A stretch of 64,000 nt of DNA from Nitrospira sp. BO4 (GTDB lineage: Bacteria; Nitrospirota; Nitrospiria; Nitrospirales; Nitrospiraceae), in the NCBI GenBank assembly GCA_030144965.1, contig JAMPUU010000019.1, positions 1-64,000 of the forward strand. Reading direction: 5' to 3'. Made by a program: the position numbers and the translations under genes. This document shows, one piece after another, positions 18,088 through 27,584 of the stretch; the stretch's first letter is position 1, and each line of letters begins with the position of its first letter. Below the pieces are notes generated by a model. The model worked only from the letters and a program-made list of their open reading frames with translations, made no database searches and was not told the origin of the DNA.

Positions 18088-18383
18088 CGAGTCATCTGTC
18101 CTCTGTTTGGGTTCTGCGAGATCGATATCAATGGCTGTCGTATCGACCGCGCAGCCTATCATGGCATCAGCTCTTTTCCAAGAGACGGAACCCCCGCTTT
18201 GGAGGGAGAGTCGATGGTCATTACACAGGATGTTCGCATGACGAAGAGGGTAGGTCGAAGCAGGCCTATGATGCGTCCGGTGGTCTCCGAGGGCTCCACG
18301 TCTTGCACAGGCGCTTACTTTCGTTGCTTTTCTCGGAATTCACGCTATTGTTGCCTCATCCCTCGAGTCCGGAGAGCTGACCT

Positions 18384-19028
18384 ATGGCGGCCATGAATCG
18401 GGGCTCCGATCAAACGACAGCCAAGGAACCTCGGTCCCGCTTCTCGGCGGGAAAGGTTGTCGTCATAGGCCTCGCTCTAGGGGTCACAGCGGTCATCGGA
18501 TACCTGGTCTTCAAGAGCCAAGGTCTGGTGACCGGTTTCTTGGCTCCTCATTTTCCCGCTACTCAGCCCAGCGTGGTTCTCACAGGACCACAGTCGAGGC
18601 CCGTCCCATCTGATGTACGTCTGACTCGTGAAGGGATCGACGTTCTTCTCGATGCCCTGGACGAAGCGATTCGCCGAAAAGATGTCGACGGCGTCGTGCG
18701 CCACATTACTCACGATGCCACCATTACCATTCATATGAAACAAGGCCCGCAGCAGCAGATGGCCATGCTGACGCGGGATGAATATCGGAAGACTTTGGCC
18801 ATGGCGTTTGCCTTTCCCAGCGCCAATGACTTCACCCGCACGAATACTTCGGTCTCGTTGGCTTCGGATGAACGCAGCGCGAAAGTCTCATTCAAGTCGA
18901 CGGAGACACTTCGACAGGCCAATCGAGAATTCAAGACGGAGGGAGAGGAAACGCTTGTCTTCAACATTCGCGACGGCAAGCCCATGATTACCTCTCTGGA
19001 ACAGACCTTCCCCGGCGATTCCACCTAG
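18384..19028 (+). CDS. Membrane-anchored NTF2/SnoaL-like protein
   Basis: 214 residues with GGAGAG about 7 bases before the ATG. A single membrane helix at about 23-43 (VVVIGLALGVTAVIGYLVF) follows a charged cytoplasmic start, then a linker and a soluble domain at about 75-205. The domain has an initial helix (REGIDVLLDALDEAIRRKDVDGVVRHI) and alternating beta-strands, typical of NTF2-like folds that often sit in the periplasm. No catalytic residues can be assigned. It lies 124 bp upstream of the response regulator gene, in the same direction. Confidence 0.7.
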   Translation: MAAMNRGSDQTTAKEPRSRFSAGKVVVIGLALGVTAVIGYLVFKSQGLVTGFLAPHFPATQPSVVLTGPQSRPVPSDVRLTREGIDVLLDALDEAIRRKDVDGVVRHITHDATITIHMKQGPQQQMAMLTRDEYRKTLAMAFAFPSANDFTRTNTSVSLASDERSAKVSFKSTETLRQANREFKTEGEETLVFNIRDGKPMITSLEQTFPGDST

Positions 19029-19152
19029 CCGCCTAGTCGGCGAATCGGCCTTCTCGTACGTGACTTCACGTTGAGCGCGCTCGTTCTCGCCGAGATTCAC
19101 GATCTCTGGTTTGATATAATCATCGCGCGGATCAACCTTTGTTGGAGTGACC

Positions 19153-19824
19153 ATGCGGGTTCTTGTCATAGAAGACGAAACCAAAGTCGGGTGTTTTATT
19201 AAGCGAGCACTTGAGGAAGAAAGTTATGCCGTCGACCTCTGCGAGGACGGAGCCAAAGGGTTGGAGATGGCCTTGTCGACCAACTATGATCTCCTTGTCG
19301 TCGACGTCATGTTGCCGTCCATGTCCGGTTTGGATGTGTTGAAGAACCTCCGCCGAGAACGGATTCAAACTCCGGTGTTGATCCTCTCGGCGCAATCTCA
19401 AATCGATCAGAGAGTCAAGGGACTGGACGCCGGCGCCGACGATTACCTGACAAAACCGTTCGCCATCGATGAGCTGTTGGCGCGTGTGCGCGCGTTGTTA
19501 CGCCGTGGCGCGACGGAAAGCCCTGGGATCCTTCAAGTCGACGACTTGATGCTCAACCCGGCGACGCGTGACGTGACCCGGGGCGGACAACGCATCGATC
19601 TGACGCTGAAAGAGTATGCCTTGCTGGAATATCTGATGCGCCATACCGGCCGTGTCCTCACACGGCCCATGATCTCTGAGCACGTGTGGAATCAAGACTT
19701 CGATACCTTCACGAATGTCATCGACGTCTATGTGAACTATCTCCGGAATAAAATCGACCGAGGCCGAACCAAGAAACTGATCCATACCATCCGCGGGAGC
19801 GGGTATATGCTGAAGGCCGACTAG
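19153..19824 (+). CDS. OmpR-family response regulator
   Basis: Two-component transcription regulator, 223 residues. The receiver domain (1-115) has acidic residues Glu8/Asp9, phospho-acceptor Asp51 in VVDVMLPS and Lys101 in LTKPF; the winged-helix DNA-binding domain (about 125-220) ends with the usual RGSGYMLK. The ATG at 19153 is preferred to an upstream in-frame GTG (19147) because GGAG then has a 5-base gap. Partner kinase is the next gene (19936), and an htrA gene follows it, suggesting control of envelope stress as in CpxRA/MprAB-type systems; that link is inference. Confidence 0.95.
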   Translation: MRVLVIEDETKVGCFIKRALEEESYAVDLCEDGAKGLEMALSTNYDLLVVDVMLPSMSGLDVLKNLRRERIQTPVLILSAQSQIDQRVKGLDAGADDYLTKPFAIDELLARVRALLRRGATESPGILQVDDLMLNPATRDVTRGGQRIDLTLKEYALLEYLMRHTGRVLTRPMISEHVWNQDFDTFTNVIDVYVNYLRNKIDRGRTKKLIHTIRGSGYMLKAD

Positions 19825-19935
19825 CACGATGCCGAGGCAACCGGCCGCCCCCTCACGCAGTGGCTTCAGCCATACCAAACCGACAGCAAGGTTTCGCCGA
19901 GATTTCGTGCCGTCGTCACCGACCGGGAGTTGCCT

Positions 19936-21339
19936 ATGCCGTTACGTGTCCGGCTGACCCTCTGGTACGGGAGTGCCCTTGCCCTCATTTTGATCATCTT
20001 CTCCGTCATTCTTTACGCTGTGACGGCGCAACATCTTCGCGACGCCGTCGATGAATCGCTCGAAGAAACGGCCGCCACGGCGGTGCGCTCACTGGAAGAG
20101 CGGGGGTTTCTTCCTCTGGTCAACGAAGAGGAATTGCTTTCGCAATTTCCCGAGCTGGCGCGAATCGACAAGTTCTTCCAGATTTTCAGCCCTTCCGGCA
20201 CGATCACGATCCGCTCGCCGAATATCAAGCAGCATGAAGTTCCGCTCAGCCGAACCGCCCTCGAAACCGCATTTGCCGGACAGAGCACCTTTGAGTCGGC
20301 TAAGTATCCCCACGAGCCTCCGCTGCGGTTGATCTCCGTGCCGATCATGTTCCGCGGCAATCTGCTGTATATCGTGCAGGTCGGCACGTCGATGGAGTCG
20401 GTGGGAGAAACGCTCCGGAGGTTCCTCGTTCTACTCGTTGTGGCAATCCCGATCGCGCTGGCGGTCTCTCTGGCAGGGGGCTGGTTCTTGGCGGGCCGGG
20501 CGCTGCGCCCGGTCGATAAAATCACCCTTGCCGCACAACGCATTGCCGCAGGAGATCTCAGTCAGCGCCTGAGCATGCCGGCAGCGCATGATGAAATCGG
20601 TCGCCTGGCGGCCACGTTCAACAACATGATCGGGCGGCTGGACACCTCGTTTCGCCAAATCCGTCAATTCACCAGCGACGCATCACATGAGTTGCGGACG
20701 CCTTTGACCGTGATGAAAGGTGAAACGGATCTGGTTCTGCGGCGACCTCGCCCGCTGGAGGATTACAAGTCGGTACTTGAAAGCAATCTGGAAGAGATCG
20801 ATCGGATGACCCGAATCGTCGACGAGCTCTTGTTCCTTTCCCGCGCCGATATGGGTGAAGTCAAAATGGAATCATTGCCCGTCGCGCTGGAGTCCCTGGT
20901 CGAAGACATTCATCGTCAGGCCACCTTGCTTGGACAGGAGCGGAATGTCGAAGTGGTGCTCGGAACGGTCATGCCGGTGGTCGTCCAGGGCGATGACTTG
21001 CGCCTTCGTGAACTGCTGCTGAATCTCGTCGAGAATGCGATGAAATATTCGCATCCAGGCGGCAAAGTTGAGATCTCGTTGTTGAACGATGGACGGGAAG
21101 CTCGACTCTCGATCACTGACCATGGCATCGGTATCGATCCGGCCGACCACAAACGGATTTTCCAGCGTTTCTTCCGCACCGACGTAGCCCGAGCCCACAC
21201 GAAGAAGGGAACGGGTCTGGGGCTCGCCATCTGCGCCTGGATCGCAGATCTACACAAAGGCCGAGTAGAGGTCAAAAGCAATATTGGCCAAGGGTCAACC
21301 TTCACCGTCGTGCTCCCCCTCACGCGCCCTTCTGCTTAA
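19936..21339 (+). CDS. Sensor histidine kinase (HAMP, HisKA, HATPase)
   Basis: 467 residues from ATG 19936 (GGGAG 6 bases upstream). Membrane helices at about 8-29 and 163-187 enclose a ~130-residue periplasmic sensor. A HAMP domain spans about 188-240. Phospho-acceptor His251 lies in SDASHELRTPL. N box (LLNLVENAMKYS), G1 (DHGIGIDP) and G2 (GTGLGLAIC) are intact, so the kinase should be active. The layout resembles CusS-type metal/envelope sensors, but no metal-binding signature is evident. It follows its response regulator by 111 bp and precedes htrA by 131 bp. Confidence 0.95.
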   Translation: MPLRVRLTLWYGSALALILIIFSVILYAVTAQHLRDAVDESLEETAATAVRSLEERGFLPLVNEEELLSQFPELARIDKFFQIFSPSGTITIRSPNIKQHEVPLSRTALETAFAGQSTFESAKYPHEPPLRLISVPIMFRGNLLYIVQVGTSMESVGETLRRFLVLLVVAIPIALAVSLAGGWFLAGRALRPVDKITLAAQRIAAGDLSQRLSMPAAHDEIGRLAATFNNMIGRLDTSFRQIRQFTSDASHELRTPLTVMKGETDLVLRRPRPLEDYKSVLESNLEEIDRMTRIVDELLFLSRADMGEVKMESLPVALESLVEDIHRQATLLGQERNVEVVLGTVMPVVVQGDDLRLRELLLNLVENAMKYSHPGGKVEISLLNDGREARLSITDHGIGIDPADHKRIFQRFFRTDVARAHTKKGTGLGLAICAWIADLHKGRVEVKSNIGQGSTFTVVLPLTRPSA

Positions 21340-21470
21340 CGAACTCTAATACTGGGCTAATCCCACTCTCATCACCGGTTGTTAGATTTCTTCGTACACA
21401 TTCACGATCCGCCCGACGGCAGGCATCACAGTGAGCTGGTTCTCATCTAGCAGTCCAAAAAGGAGGACGT

Positions 21471-22955
21471 ATGTCATCACGCCTACTTGGTAAGGTCGGT
21501 TCCGCAATCGGAATCGGTCTCGTGGGTGGAGTCTTGGTTTGGGGAGGTCACTCGCTCAGTACATCCCACGCATCCAGTGCCCCCACTTCAACTCCAGTGG
21601 CTGCGGCCACCACAACTCCCACGAACGGGTTTACGGAAGTCGCAAAACAAGCTACTCCGGCGGTCGTCAATATTACGACGGTCATGACGGAAAAGGTCTC
21701 GGACGGATCATCCCTCCCTGATGAACTACGCGACCGAATGGAAGAGTTCTTCGGAAAGCCGCTCGACCCAAGACATCGGGGGCCGCAGAACCCCTTGGAG
21801 CCTCGAGGACCTCGACGAAGTCAGGGATCCGGCGTAATCGTTTCCTCAGACGGATATGTGTTGACGAACAATCATGTGATCGCCAATGCTCAAGAAGTCA
21901 GCGTGACCCTTCCTGACAAACGAGAATTCAAGGGAAAGATCGTCGGCACTGATCCGAAGACTGACCTTGCCGTCGTCAAGATCAACGCCAGCGATCTTCC
22001 CAGCGTACGATGGGGAGATGCCTCCAAACTGCAAGTCGGTGAGTATGTCCTTGCGGTCGGCAATCCGTTCGGGTTGAATTCCACGGTGACGCTCGGGATT
22101 GTGAGCGCCGTCGGACGCGGTCATATGGGGATTACTCAGTATGAAGATTTTATTCAAACGGACGCCGCCATCAACCCGGGCAACTCAGGCGGTGCGCTGG
22201 TGAATACCAATGGTGAACTTGTCGGCATCAATACGGCGATCTTTTCACAGACCGGTGGCTATCAAGGCGTAGGGTTCGCCGTGTCGACGACGATGGCCAA
22301 GCCGATCTATGAGAGTCTTGTCAGGACCGGCAAAGTTGTCCGAGGCTATCTCGGCATCGGTCTCCAGGATTTGAATCAAGATCTGGCGAAGTCCTTCAGC
22401 ATCAATGATTCTAAGGGCGCCTTAATCAGCGACGTGAAGGAGAACAGCCCGGCTGACCAGGCCGGACTTAAACAGGGCGACGTTATCGTTGAATACCACG
22501 GCACTCCCGTGGAGGATGGCGTCGCATTGCAGCGATTGGTGACCAGAACTGCCGTCGGCACCAAAGTGCCGTTGAAAGTAATTCGCGACGGTCGCGAACG
22601 TGAGATGACGGTCAAAGTCGGTGAACAGCCGGACGAAACGAAGATCGCCAAGGTGGAAAGGGCCAATGCGGACCACGCCTTGTCCGGTCTCGCGGTCGAG
22701 GACCTCGATCAGGATATGGCCAGGGACCTTGGGCTCAATGGGAAGCGGGGTGTAGTGGTGACAGGGGTAGAACCGGGTAGTGGAGCCGAAAAGGCCGGCC
22801 TCCTACCGGGCGATCTCATTCGAGAGATTAACCGGCAACCAATCAAGTCGGTGAAGGATTTTGAGAAGGTGTCCTCGGATGTGAAGAAGGGAGGAACCGT
22901 TTTGATTCTGATCAATCGCCGTGGGAACTCGTTGTTTCTATCCGCCAAAATCTAA
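21471..22955 (+). CDS. Periplasmic HtrA/DegP-type serine protease (second copy)
   Basis: 494 residues with a signal/anchor at about 7-27 and a Ser/Thr-rich linker to residue 52. Triad: His135 in TNNHVI, Asp165 in DPKTDLAVVKI, Ser239 in NPGNSGGAL. Two PDZ domains follow at about 275-365 and 390-490. AAAGGAGG lies 5-6 bases before the ATG. A short Pro/Arg-rich loop (about 95-117) precedes the protease core. It is clearly paralogous to the 1165-2709 gene yet diverged. Location right after a two-component system suggests it is that system's target or effector, as in other bacteria; this is inferred. Confidence 0.95.
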   Translation: MSSRLLGKVGSAIGIGLVGGVLVWGGHSLSTSHASSAPTSTPVAAATTTPTNGFTEVAKQATPAVVNITTVMTEKVSDGSSLPDELRDRMEEFFGKPLDPRHRGPQNPLEPRGPRRSQGSGVIVSSDGYVLTNNHVIANAQEVSVTLPDKREFKGKIVGTDPKTDLAVVKINASDLPSVRWGDASKLQVGEYVLAVGNPFGLNSTVTLGIVSAVGRGHMGITQYEDFIQTDAAINPGNSGGALVNTNGELVGINTAIFSQTGGYQGVGFAVSTTMAKPIYESLVRTGKVVRGYLGIGLQDLNQDLAKSFSINDSKGALISDVKENSPADQAGLKQGDVIVEYHGTPVEDGVALQRLVTRTAVGTKVPLKVIRDGREREMTVKVGEQPDETKIAKVERANADHALSGLAVEDLDQDMARDLGLNGKRGVVVTGVEPGSGAEKAGLLPGDLIREINRQPIKSVKDFEKVSSDVKKGGTVLILINRRGNSLFLSAKI

Positions 22956-22976
22956 CGCAAGACACTAGGCCTGAAC

Positions 22977-23019
22977 GCGCAAGGGAGCCGGATTCAAGCG
23001 GCTGCCTTGCGCGCTCTTT
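22977..23019 (+). terminator. Terminator after the second htrA gene
   Basis: GCGCAAGG (22977-22984) pairs with CCTTGCGC (23005-23012), with an inner AGCCG/CGGCT pairing, followed by a short pyrimidine/T-rich GCTCTTTCC. It lies 22 bp after the htrA stop and 17 bp before the convergent purU end, so it may serve both directions. Confidence 0.6.
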
Positions 23020-23035
23020 CCAGCCGATGAACAGC

Positions 23036-23902
23036 CTAGTCGAACACCACGGTTTTTCTGCCGTACACTAATACACGCCGCTCGATGTGGCGCCGGACGG
23101 CACGAGCCAACACGATTTCCTCCAAGTCACGCCCTTTCCGCACGAGATCGTCCACCGTATCCCGATGTCCCACGCGAATCACGTCTTGCTCGATGATCGG
23201 CCCTTCGTCCAGGTCCTGGGTCGCATAATGCGCGGTCGCTCCGATGATCTTCACGCCGCGGTCATAGGCTTGCCGATAAGGATTTGCCCCGATGAAGGCT
23301 GGCAGAAAGGAATGGTGAATGTTGATCACCGGACAACCGACCTGGGTGAGAAAGTCCGCACTGAGGATTTGCATGTAACGAGCCATCACGACGAGCTCAA
23401 CGGTATGCTCCTTTAGGCGCGCCAAGACCTGCCGTTCCTGCTGCGGCTTGGTCTCCTTGGTAACGGGATACACAGCAAACGGGATCTTGAAGAGATCGGC
23501 CCAGGTCGCGCAGGTGTCATGATTCGAAATGATGACAGGAATATCGATATGCAGCTCGTCTCGACGGTGCCGCTGGAGGAGGTCCGCCAAACAGTGATCC
23601 TGCTTCGACACGAACATGCCGACCCGGGTGCGTCGGCTGGACGGATGCACCTCGTAGTGCATCTCGTACACTTTGGCGATGGGCTCAAAGGCCGCCGGAA
23701 TGTCGCCCACGGGAATTTGGAATCCCTCCGTCGCAAACTCCATCCGCATGAGAAAATCGTTCGTCTCTTCGTCCGTGTGATGGTCGGAGTCGAGAATGTT
23801 GCCGCCGAAATCGTGAATGAATCCCGACACTCGCGCGACGATGCCTTTACGGTCTTTGCAATGGATCAGCAGAATGATGGAATCTTTTCTCGACGCGGTC
23901 AT
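23036..23902 (-). CDS. purU: Formyltetrahydrofolate deformylase
   Basis: Hydrolyses 10-formyl-THF to formate and THF, balancing the C1 pool. 288 residues: an N-terminal ACT-like domain (about 1-85, starting IILLIHCKDRKGIVARV) and a formyltransferase-fold domain (about 90-285). Conserved catalytic pieces are visible: the NIHHSFLPAF block with its His, and HYATQDLDEGPIIEQD with the essential Asp. Length and order match PurU. The start is ATG 23902; no strong ribosome-binding site upstream. It lies 58 bp from rimO on the same strand. Confidence 0.95.
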   Translation of the reverse strand: MTASRKDSIILLIHCKDRKGIVARVSGFIHDFGGNILDSDHHTDEETNDFLMRMEFATEGFQIPVGDIPAAFEPIAKVYEMHYEVHPSSRRTRVGMFVSKQDHCLADLLQRHRRDELHIDIPVIISNHDTCATWADLFKIPFAVYPVTKETKPQQERQVLARLKEHTVELVVMARYMQILSADFLTQVGCPVINIHHSFLPAFIGANPYRQAYDRGVKIIGATAHYATQDLDEGPIIEQDVIRVGHRDTVDDLVRKGRDLEEIVLARAVRRHIERRVLVYGRKTVVFD

Positions 23903-23960
23903 CGGTTCTCACTCCATGAAATGACAAGTATGAGTGTAGCAGAGCGGGGGAAAATAAGAA

Positions 23961-25421
23961 TCAGCGGACTGGATTGGTGACGATGTGTCCGACAAGATCA
24001 AAACCCGCCGCATCCGTAATCTGGACCTTGCAGAAGTCGCCGGGCGCTGGATCGTCAACCCTTTGACGCGGTGAGCGCTGCGTGCGGCGATCGGCCGCAC
24101 CTTCGTCGATATAGACGACGCCGTCTATTTCAGGAGCGAGCCCTGCGTGGCGCCCTTCCAGCGCGCCATCTGTTTCTTCAGATCGGCCATCGACAAGCAC
24201 GTCAAGGATAGAGCCGACCTTGGCCCGTCCTTTGGCCGTCGCGATCGATTCCTGTATCGAAAGGAGGGCATTACGGCGCTCATCCATAATTTCCCGCTCG
24301 ACCTTTTCGTCCAAGTCGGCGGCCGGAGTCCTCTCCTCGTCCGAGTAGAGAAACACCGCGACTCGGTCAAACTCAGCCTGCTCCACATAGTTGCGCAGTT
24401 CGGTGAAGGCCGCCTCGTTTTCTCCCGGGAAGCCGACGATGAAGGCCGTCCGAAACGCTACACCGGGAATGCGCTCCCGTATGCGATCGACCAGGGATTC
24501 AATCGCAGCGCGATCGCCCAGCCGATGCATGCGTTTGAGCATGCGGTCATTGATGTGCTGAAGCGGCATGTCGATATATTTCGTGATCTTTTCTTCCCCG
24601 GCATAGAGATCCAGCAGATCATCTGTGACCTGCTGCGGGTAAAGGTAGAACGGCCGGATCCACCGGAGGCCTTCAACCTTCACCAATTCACGGAACAGTC
24701 GGACTAAGCCTTGGCGAAGGCCAAGATCGACACCGTAGTTGACCGTGTCTTGCGAGATGAGGTTGATTTCCTTCACCCCTTCTTCCGCGAGTTTCTGCGC
24801 TTCCGCGACAATGGATTCCACCGGCCGGCTGCGTTGCTTGCCTCGCATCAGCGGGATGGCGCAGAAGGTACAATTCCGGTTACAACCTTCAGCGATTTTC
24901 ACATAGGCGCTGTGCTGTTGACCCAGCCTGAGACGGGGGGCCAGTTCATCATAGAGATACGGGGGTTGGCTGATCCAGAGTCGCCGATGCCGCTTCTTCG
25001 GAGCCAATAAGTCTCGACAGATCTCGGCAATCTTGCCGAACTCGCCGGTGCCGACTACCGCATCCAGTTCCGGCAATTCCTTCAGTAAGTCCCCCTGATA
25101 CCGTTGCGCCAAGCAGCCGGCCGCGATCAAGATACGGCAGGTTCCTGTTTTCTTCAGATGACCGTGCTCCAGGATCGTGTTAATCGATTCCTGTTTGGCT
25201 TCTTCGATGAAGCCGCAGGTATTCACGATGACCACCTCGGCTTTTTGGGGATCACCAGTCAGCTGAAACCCTTCAGATACAAGCGTGCCAAGCATGATTT
25301 CCGAATCGACCTGATTTTTGGAGCAGCCAAGATTCACGAACCCGATCGTGGTCGTTGGGCCGTTCGCACCAACTGGCGTGGCAGATTTAGAACGTTGTGG
25401 AACAATCAGGGGCTGGGACAT
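23961..25421 (-). CDS. rimO: Ribosomal protein S12 (Asp89) methylthiotransferase
   Basis: Radical SAM enzyme that methylthiolates S12. 486 residues: an N-terminal UPF0004 domain with cysteines for the second [4Fe-4S] cluster (the GFVNLGCSKNQVDSE block, then NTCGFIEEAKQES and AAGCLAQRY), a radical SAM domain with the C-x3-C-x2-C motif (EGCNRNCTFC), and a C-terminal TRAM domain including 'ITDAAGFDLVGHI'. The ISQDTVNYGVDL segment is typical of RimO rather than MiaB. About 30 extra N-terminal residues precede the conserved start, so the annotated start may be early. Confidence 0.94.
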   Translation of the reverse strand: MSQPLIVPQRSKSATPVGANGPTTTIGFVNLGCSKNQVDSEIMLGTLVSEGFQLTGDPQKAEVVIVNTCGFIEEAKQESINTILEHGHLKKTGTCRILIAAGCLAQRYQGDLLKELPELDAVVGTGEFGKIAEICRDLLAPKKRHRRLWISQPPYLYDELAPRLRLGQQHSAYVKIAEGCNRNCTFCAIPLMRGKQRSRPVESIVAEAQKLAEEGVKEINLISQDTVNYGVDLGLRQGLVRLFRELVKVEGLRWIRPFYLYPQQVTDDLLDLYAGEEKITKYIDMPLQHINDRMLKRMHRLGDRAAIESLVDRIRERIPGVAFRTAFIVGFPGENEAAFTELRNYVEQAEFDRVAVFLYSDEERTPAADLDEKVEREIMDERRNALLSIQESIATAKGRAKVGSILDVLVDGRSEETDGALEGRHAGLAPEIDGVVYIDEGAADRRTQRSPRQRVDDPAPGDFCKVQITDAAGFDLVGHIVTNPVR

Positions 25422-25502
25422 GAAGGCAGTCTACGGGAGGGTCGAAAAGCCTGTCAATCAGACCCTTGCGGGATCTGGATCAATTCCCCTAGAGTGTTCC
25501 TC

Positions 25503-26039
25503 ATGATTCGCACGTTTCAGGGCATCAAGCCGACAGTCCCGAAGTCTTGCTTTGTTGAAACCACCGCCGTCGTCATTGGCGATGTCGTCATGGGCGAGGA
25601 CTGCAGTGTGTGGTTTAACGCGGTCATTCGGGGCGATGTGAATTACATCAGGATCGGAGATCGGACCAACGTACAAGATCTCTGCATGTTGCACGTTACT
25701 CATGACACTCACCCCCTGGTAATCGGGAATGCGGTCACGATCGGCCATCACGTCGTACTGCATGGTTGCACGATTCACGATCGTGTATTGGTGGGGATGG
25801 GGGCGATCATCATGGATGGCGCGGTGATCGGGGAGGATTCGGTGGTGGGAGCGGGCGCACTCGTTGTGGAAGGTACGATTGTCCCGCCGAAGAGTCTGAT
25901 CCTCGGTGCTCCGGCGAAGGTCAGGCGACCGGTCACGGAGAAGGAGTTGGCCTGGATCAGGGAATCGGCGGACAATTATGTGAAGTATGCAAGGCAGTAT
26001 ATGGGCGATACGGGTAAAAAGACCGGTTTTGAGCTCTGA
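25503..26039 (+). CDS. Gamma-carbonic-anhydrase-family left-handed beta-helix protein
   Basis: 178 residues from ATG 25503. It has the hexapeptide-repeat pattern of a trimeric left-handed beta-helix (for example VIRGDVNYIRIGDRTNVQD, VTIGHHVVLHGC, GMGAIIMDGAVIG). Histidines in LHVTH and GHHVVLHGC sit where gamma-carbonic anhydrases bind metal, so zinc or iron binding is likely. Many members of this family (YrdA/PaaY-like) lack proven carbonic anhydrase activity, so the reaction is not asserted. A C-terminal helix extends to residue 178. It is transcribed divergently from rimO with a gap of about 80 bp. Confidence 0.88.
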   Translation: MIRTFQGIKPTVPKSCFVETTAVVIGDVVMGEDCSVWFNAVIRGDVNYIRIGDRTNVQDLCMLHVTHDTHPLVIGNAVTIGHHVVLHGCTIHDRVLVGMGAIIMDGAVIGEDSVVGAGALVVEGTIVPPKSLILGAPAKVRRPVTEKELAWIRESADNYVKYARQYMGDTGKKTGFEL

Positions 26040-26063
26040 CAGGCATCAGACAGGTGTCTCTCC

Positions 26064-26756
26064 CTATTTACCGACTTTGATGAAACAGATCGGATCGCCC
26101 ACGAGCGCCGTGGGATATTGTCTCTGCTCCACACGATAAGGCACTTGGTGTCGATGGCACCAGTCCGCAATCCATACCACTTCCTCCGTGGACGTGGTCA
26201 CCAGGCCCGGCACATCTAATTTTGACATGCAGCGGTTCACGATCGCTTGGACGATCCGCCGCTCTTTCTGAAAGAGCACATGCTGGAAGGTGACCGGATC
26301 AGCGCGACCATATGACAGCGTGGAGAGGTGGGGGAACCGCTCCGGATCGTTGAGCACGCTGACGATCCAGATGTGATTGAATCGACCTTGTGCTCGGGAG
26401 GCATCGAGAGCGTGGAAACGAATCGGTAAACCGCGACACGCACGATTGAGCACCGCGACCTCCAAGCGCCGAAGGTTATACGGCTCCACCGTGCGTTGGC
26501 GGCCGATCGCTTCGGCAAGTAGTGCCGGAAGCTCCGCCACTCCGGCGCCGACATAGAGACTTCCCCCATCACGCGGCAACCTCCGTACGAGCGCTTCGGC
26601 CACAGTAGTTCCCAGTCTCCGGCAAGGCGCTCGCTTGGTGCGCCAGAACTCATCGCCACCTTCATAACAGTAGACGGCCTCCAGCCGTTTGTAATCGAGG
26701 CGATCAAACACGTCGCTGATAACTCGCCGGGTAGTATAAGCAAGGCGTTTCCCCAT
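26064..26756 (-). CDS. Hypothetical protein, possible class I SAM methyltransferase
   Basis: 230 residues from ATG 26756 (a GTG at 26765 is also possible). The segment GGSLYVGAGVAELPALLAEAIG resembles the glycine-rich motif I of class I methyltransferases, followed by a strand and an acidic-turn region. The C terminus (VWIADWCHRHQVPYRVEQRQYPT) fits the last strands of that fold. Without a clear second motif the call is tentative. It converges on the carbonic-anhydrase-type gene, 24 bp apart. Confidence 0.5.
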   Translation of the reverse strand: MGKRLAYTTRRVISDVFDRLDYKRLEAVYCYEGGDEFWRTKRAPCRRLGTTVAEALVRRLPRDGGSLYVGAGVAELPALLAEAIGRQRTVEPYNLRRLEVAVLNRACRGLPIRFHALDASRAQGRFNHIWIVSVLNDPERFPHLSTLSYGRADPVTFQHVLFQKERRIVQAIVNRCMSKLDVPGLVTTSTEEVVWIADWCHRHQVPYRVEQRQYPTALVGDPICFIKVGK

Positions 26757-26792
26757 GCCGCTCACGTAGGTCGCATCTCTCTGACGACGGTT

Positions 26793-27584
26793 TTAGGCCA
26801 ATCCACTCTTTAGCGCTTGAACCTGTTGATACACAGCCCTTCTGCGCTCATCTGAATACAAGGAGTTCGTCTCTCTGAGAATAGCGTTGACTATAGGATG
26901 ATGCTCATTCGTTACAGTGCCAATGCATCTCTTCACCGTCTCCAAAGCTTTCCCTGAAACGTTGTCGCGAATATCATTTCCCAACAGGAACGCCCCTGCA
27001 TCCTCATATCTCGCTATGCATGCTAAACCCGCGAGTTCAAATCGACGTGCCTGGTTAGCCTCATAGTGCTCCATGACGTAGGAGAGATCCACAAGGTCTC
27101 GCGGATATGTTCTGTCCAAATAGGCCACCACCTTTAAGACCGCGAACAGCCACAGTGGTACGATCGGCAGTACCAACCCTTGCATAACCTCAACCTGTCT
27201 TGCATATTGAAACACTTCCGCAAACCCAGTCAGATTCATGTGGTTGCCAGATTTCCTCCAAACCAGGATGTCCTCGGGGCCATCTGAGATCCCATAAGGA
27301 ATGAGATCGATCTCTGCTGTCTGATAATAAAGCCGGTGCTCCTGTTCCCCGTGGCCTTGCCGAAAACCCAATTTGGCGAGGTCCGATATGACAGCTTCCC
27401 AATCTGCCCACGACGACAATTTGATCACATGATCGGCGTCGCGCGTCTCGCGAGTGCCGACATCCGAGGAGAGTAGAATGCTTGGAACAAGTGCACCCAC
27501 AAGTGCGAATGAAATCCCTTTACGGTCAAAGTAGGCGGCGAGCACATTCATCGCATGCGCAAGATGGGCCTCAATCTTTGGCAA
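26793..27584 (-). CDS. Nucleotidyltransferase, AbiEii-like toxin
   Basis: 263 residues. The N-terminal half is a minimal nucleotidyltransferase: FALVGALVPSILLSSD then TRETRDADHVIK, giving the Gly-x-x-x and Asp-x-Asp catalytic pattern, and AEIDLIPYG with a further carboxylate. WLFAVLKVVAYLDRTYPRDLVDL matches the Lys-containing helix of AbiEii/AbiGii proteins. The family acts as a toxin by nucleotide transfer to tRNA or other targets. Start (27584) overlaps the end of the upstream gene by 14 bp, the usual antitoxin-toxin order for type IV AbiE systems. Whether it is active is unknown; the motif residues look intact. Confidence 0.75.
   Translation of the reverse strand: MPKIEAHLAHAMNVLAAYFDRKGISFALVGALVPSILLSSDVGTRETRDADHVIKLSSWADWEAVISDLAKLGFRQGHGEQEHRLYYQTAEIDLIPYGISDGPEDILVWRKSGNHMNLTGFAEVFQYARQVEVMQGLVLPIVPLWLFAVLKVVAYLDRTYPRDLVDLSYVMEHYEANQARRFELAGLACIARYEDAGAFLLGNDIRDNVSGKALETVKRCIGTVTNEHHPIVNAILRETNSLYSDERRRAVYQQVQALKSGLA

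Noticed and set aside
18088..18383. Glycine riboswitch upstream of gcvP
   Set aside because: The conserved paired core of glycine aptamers was not found on the minus strand.
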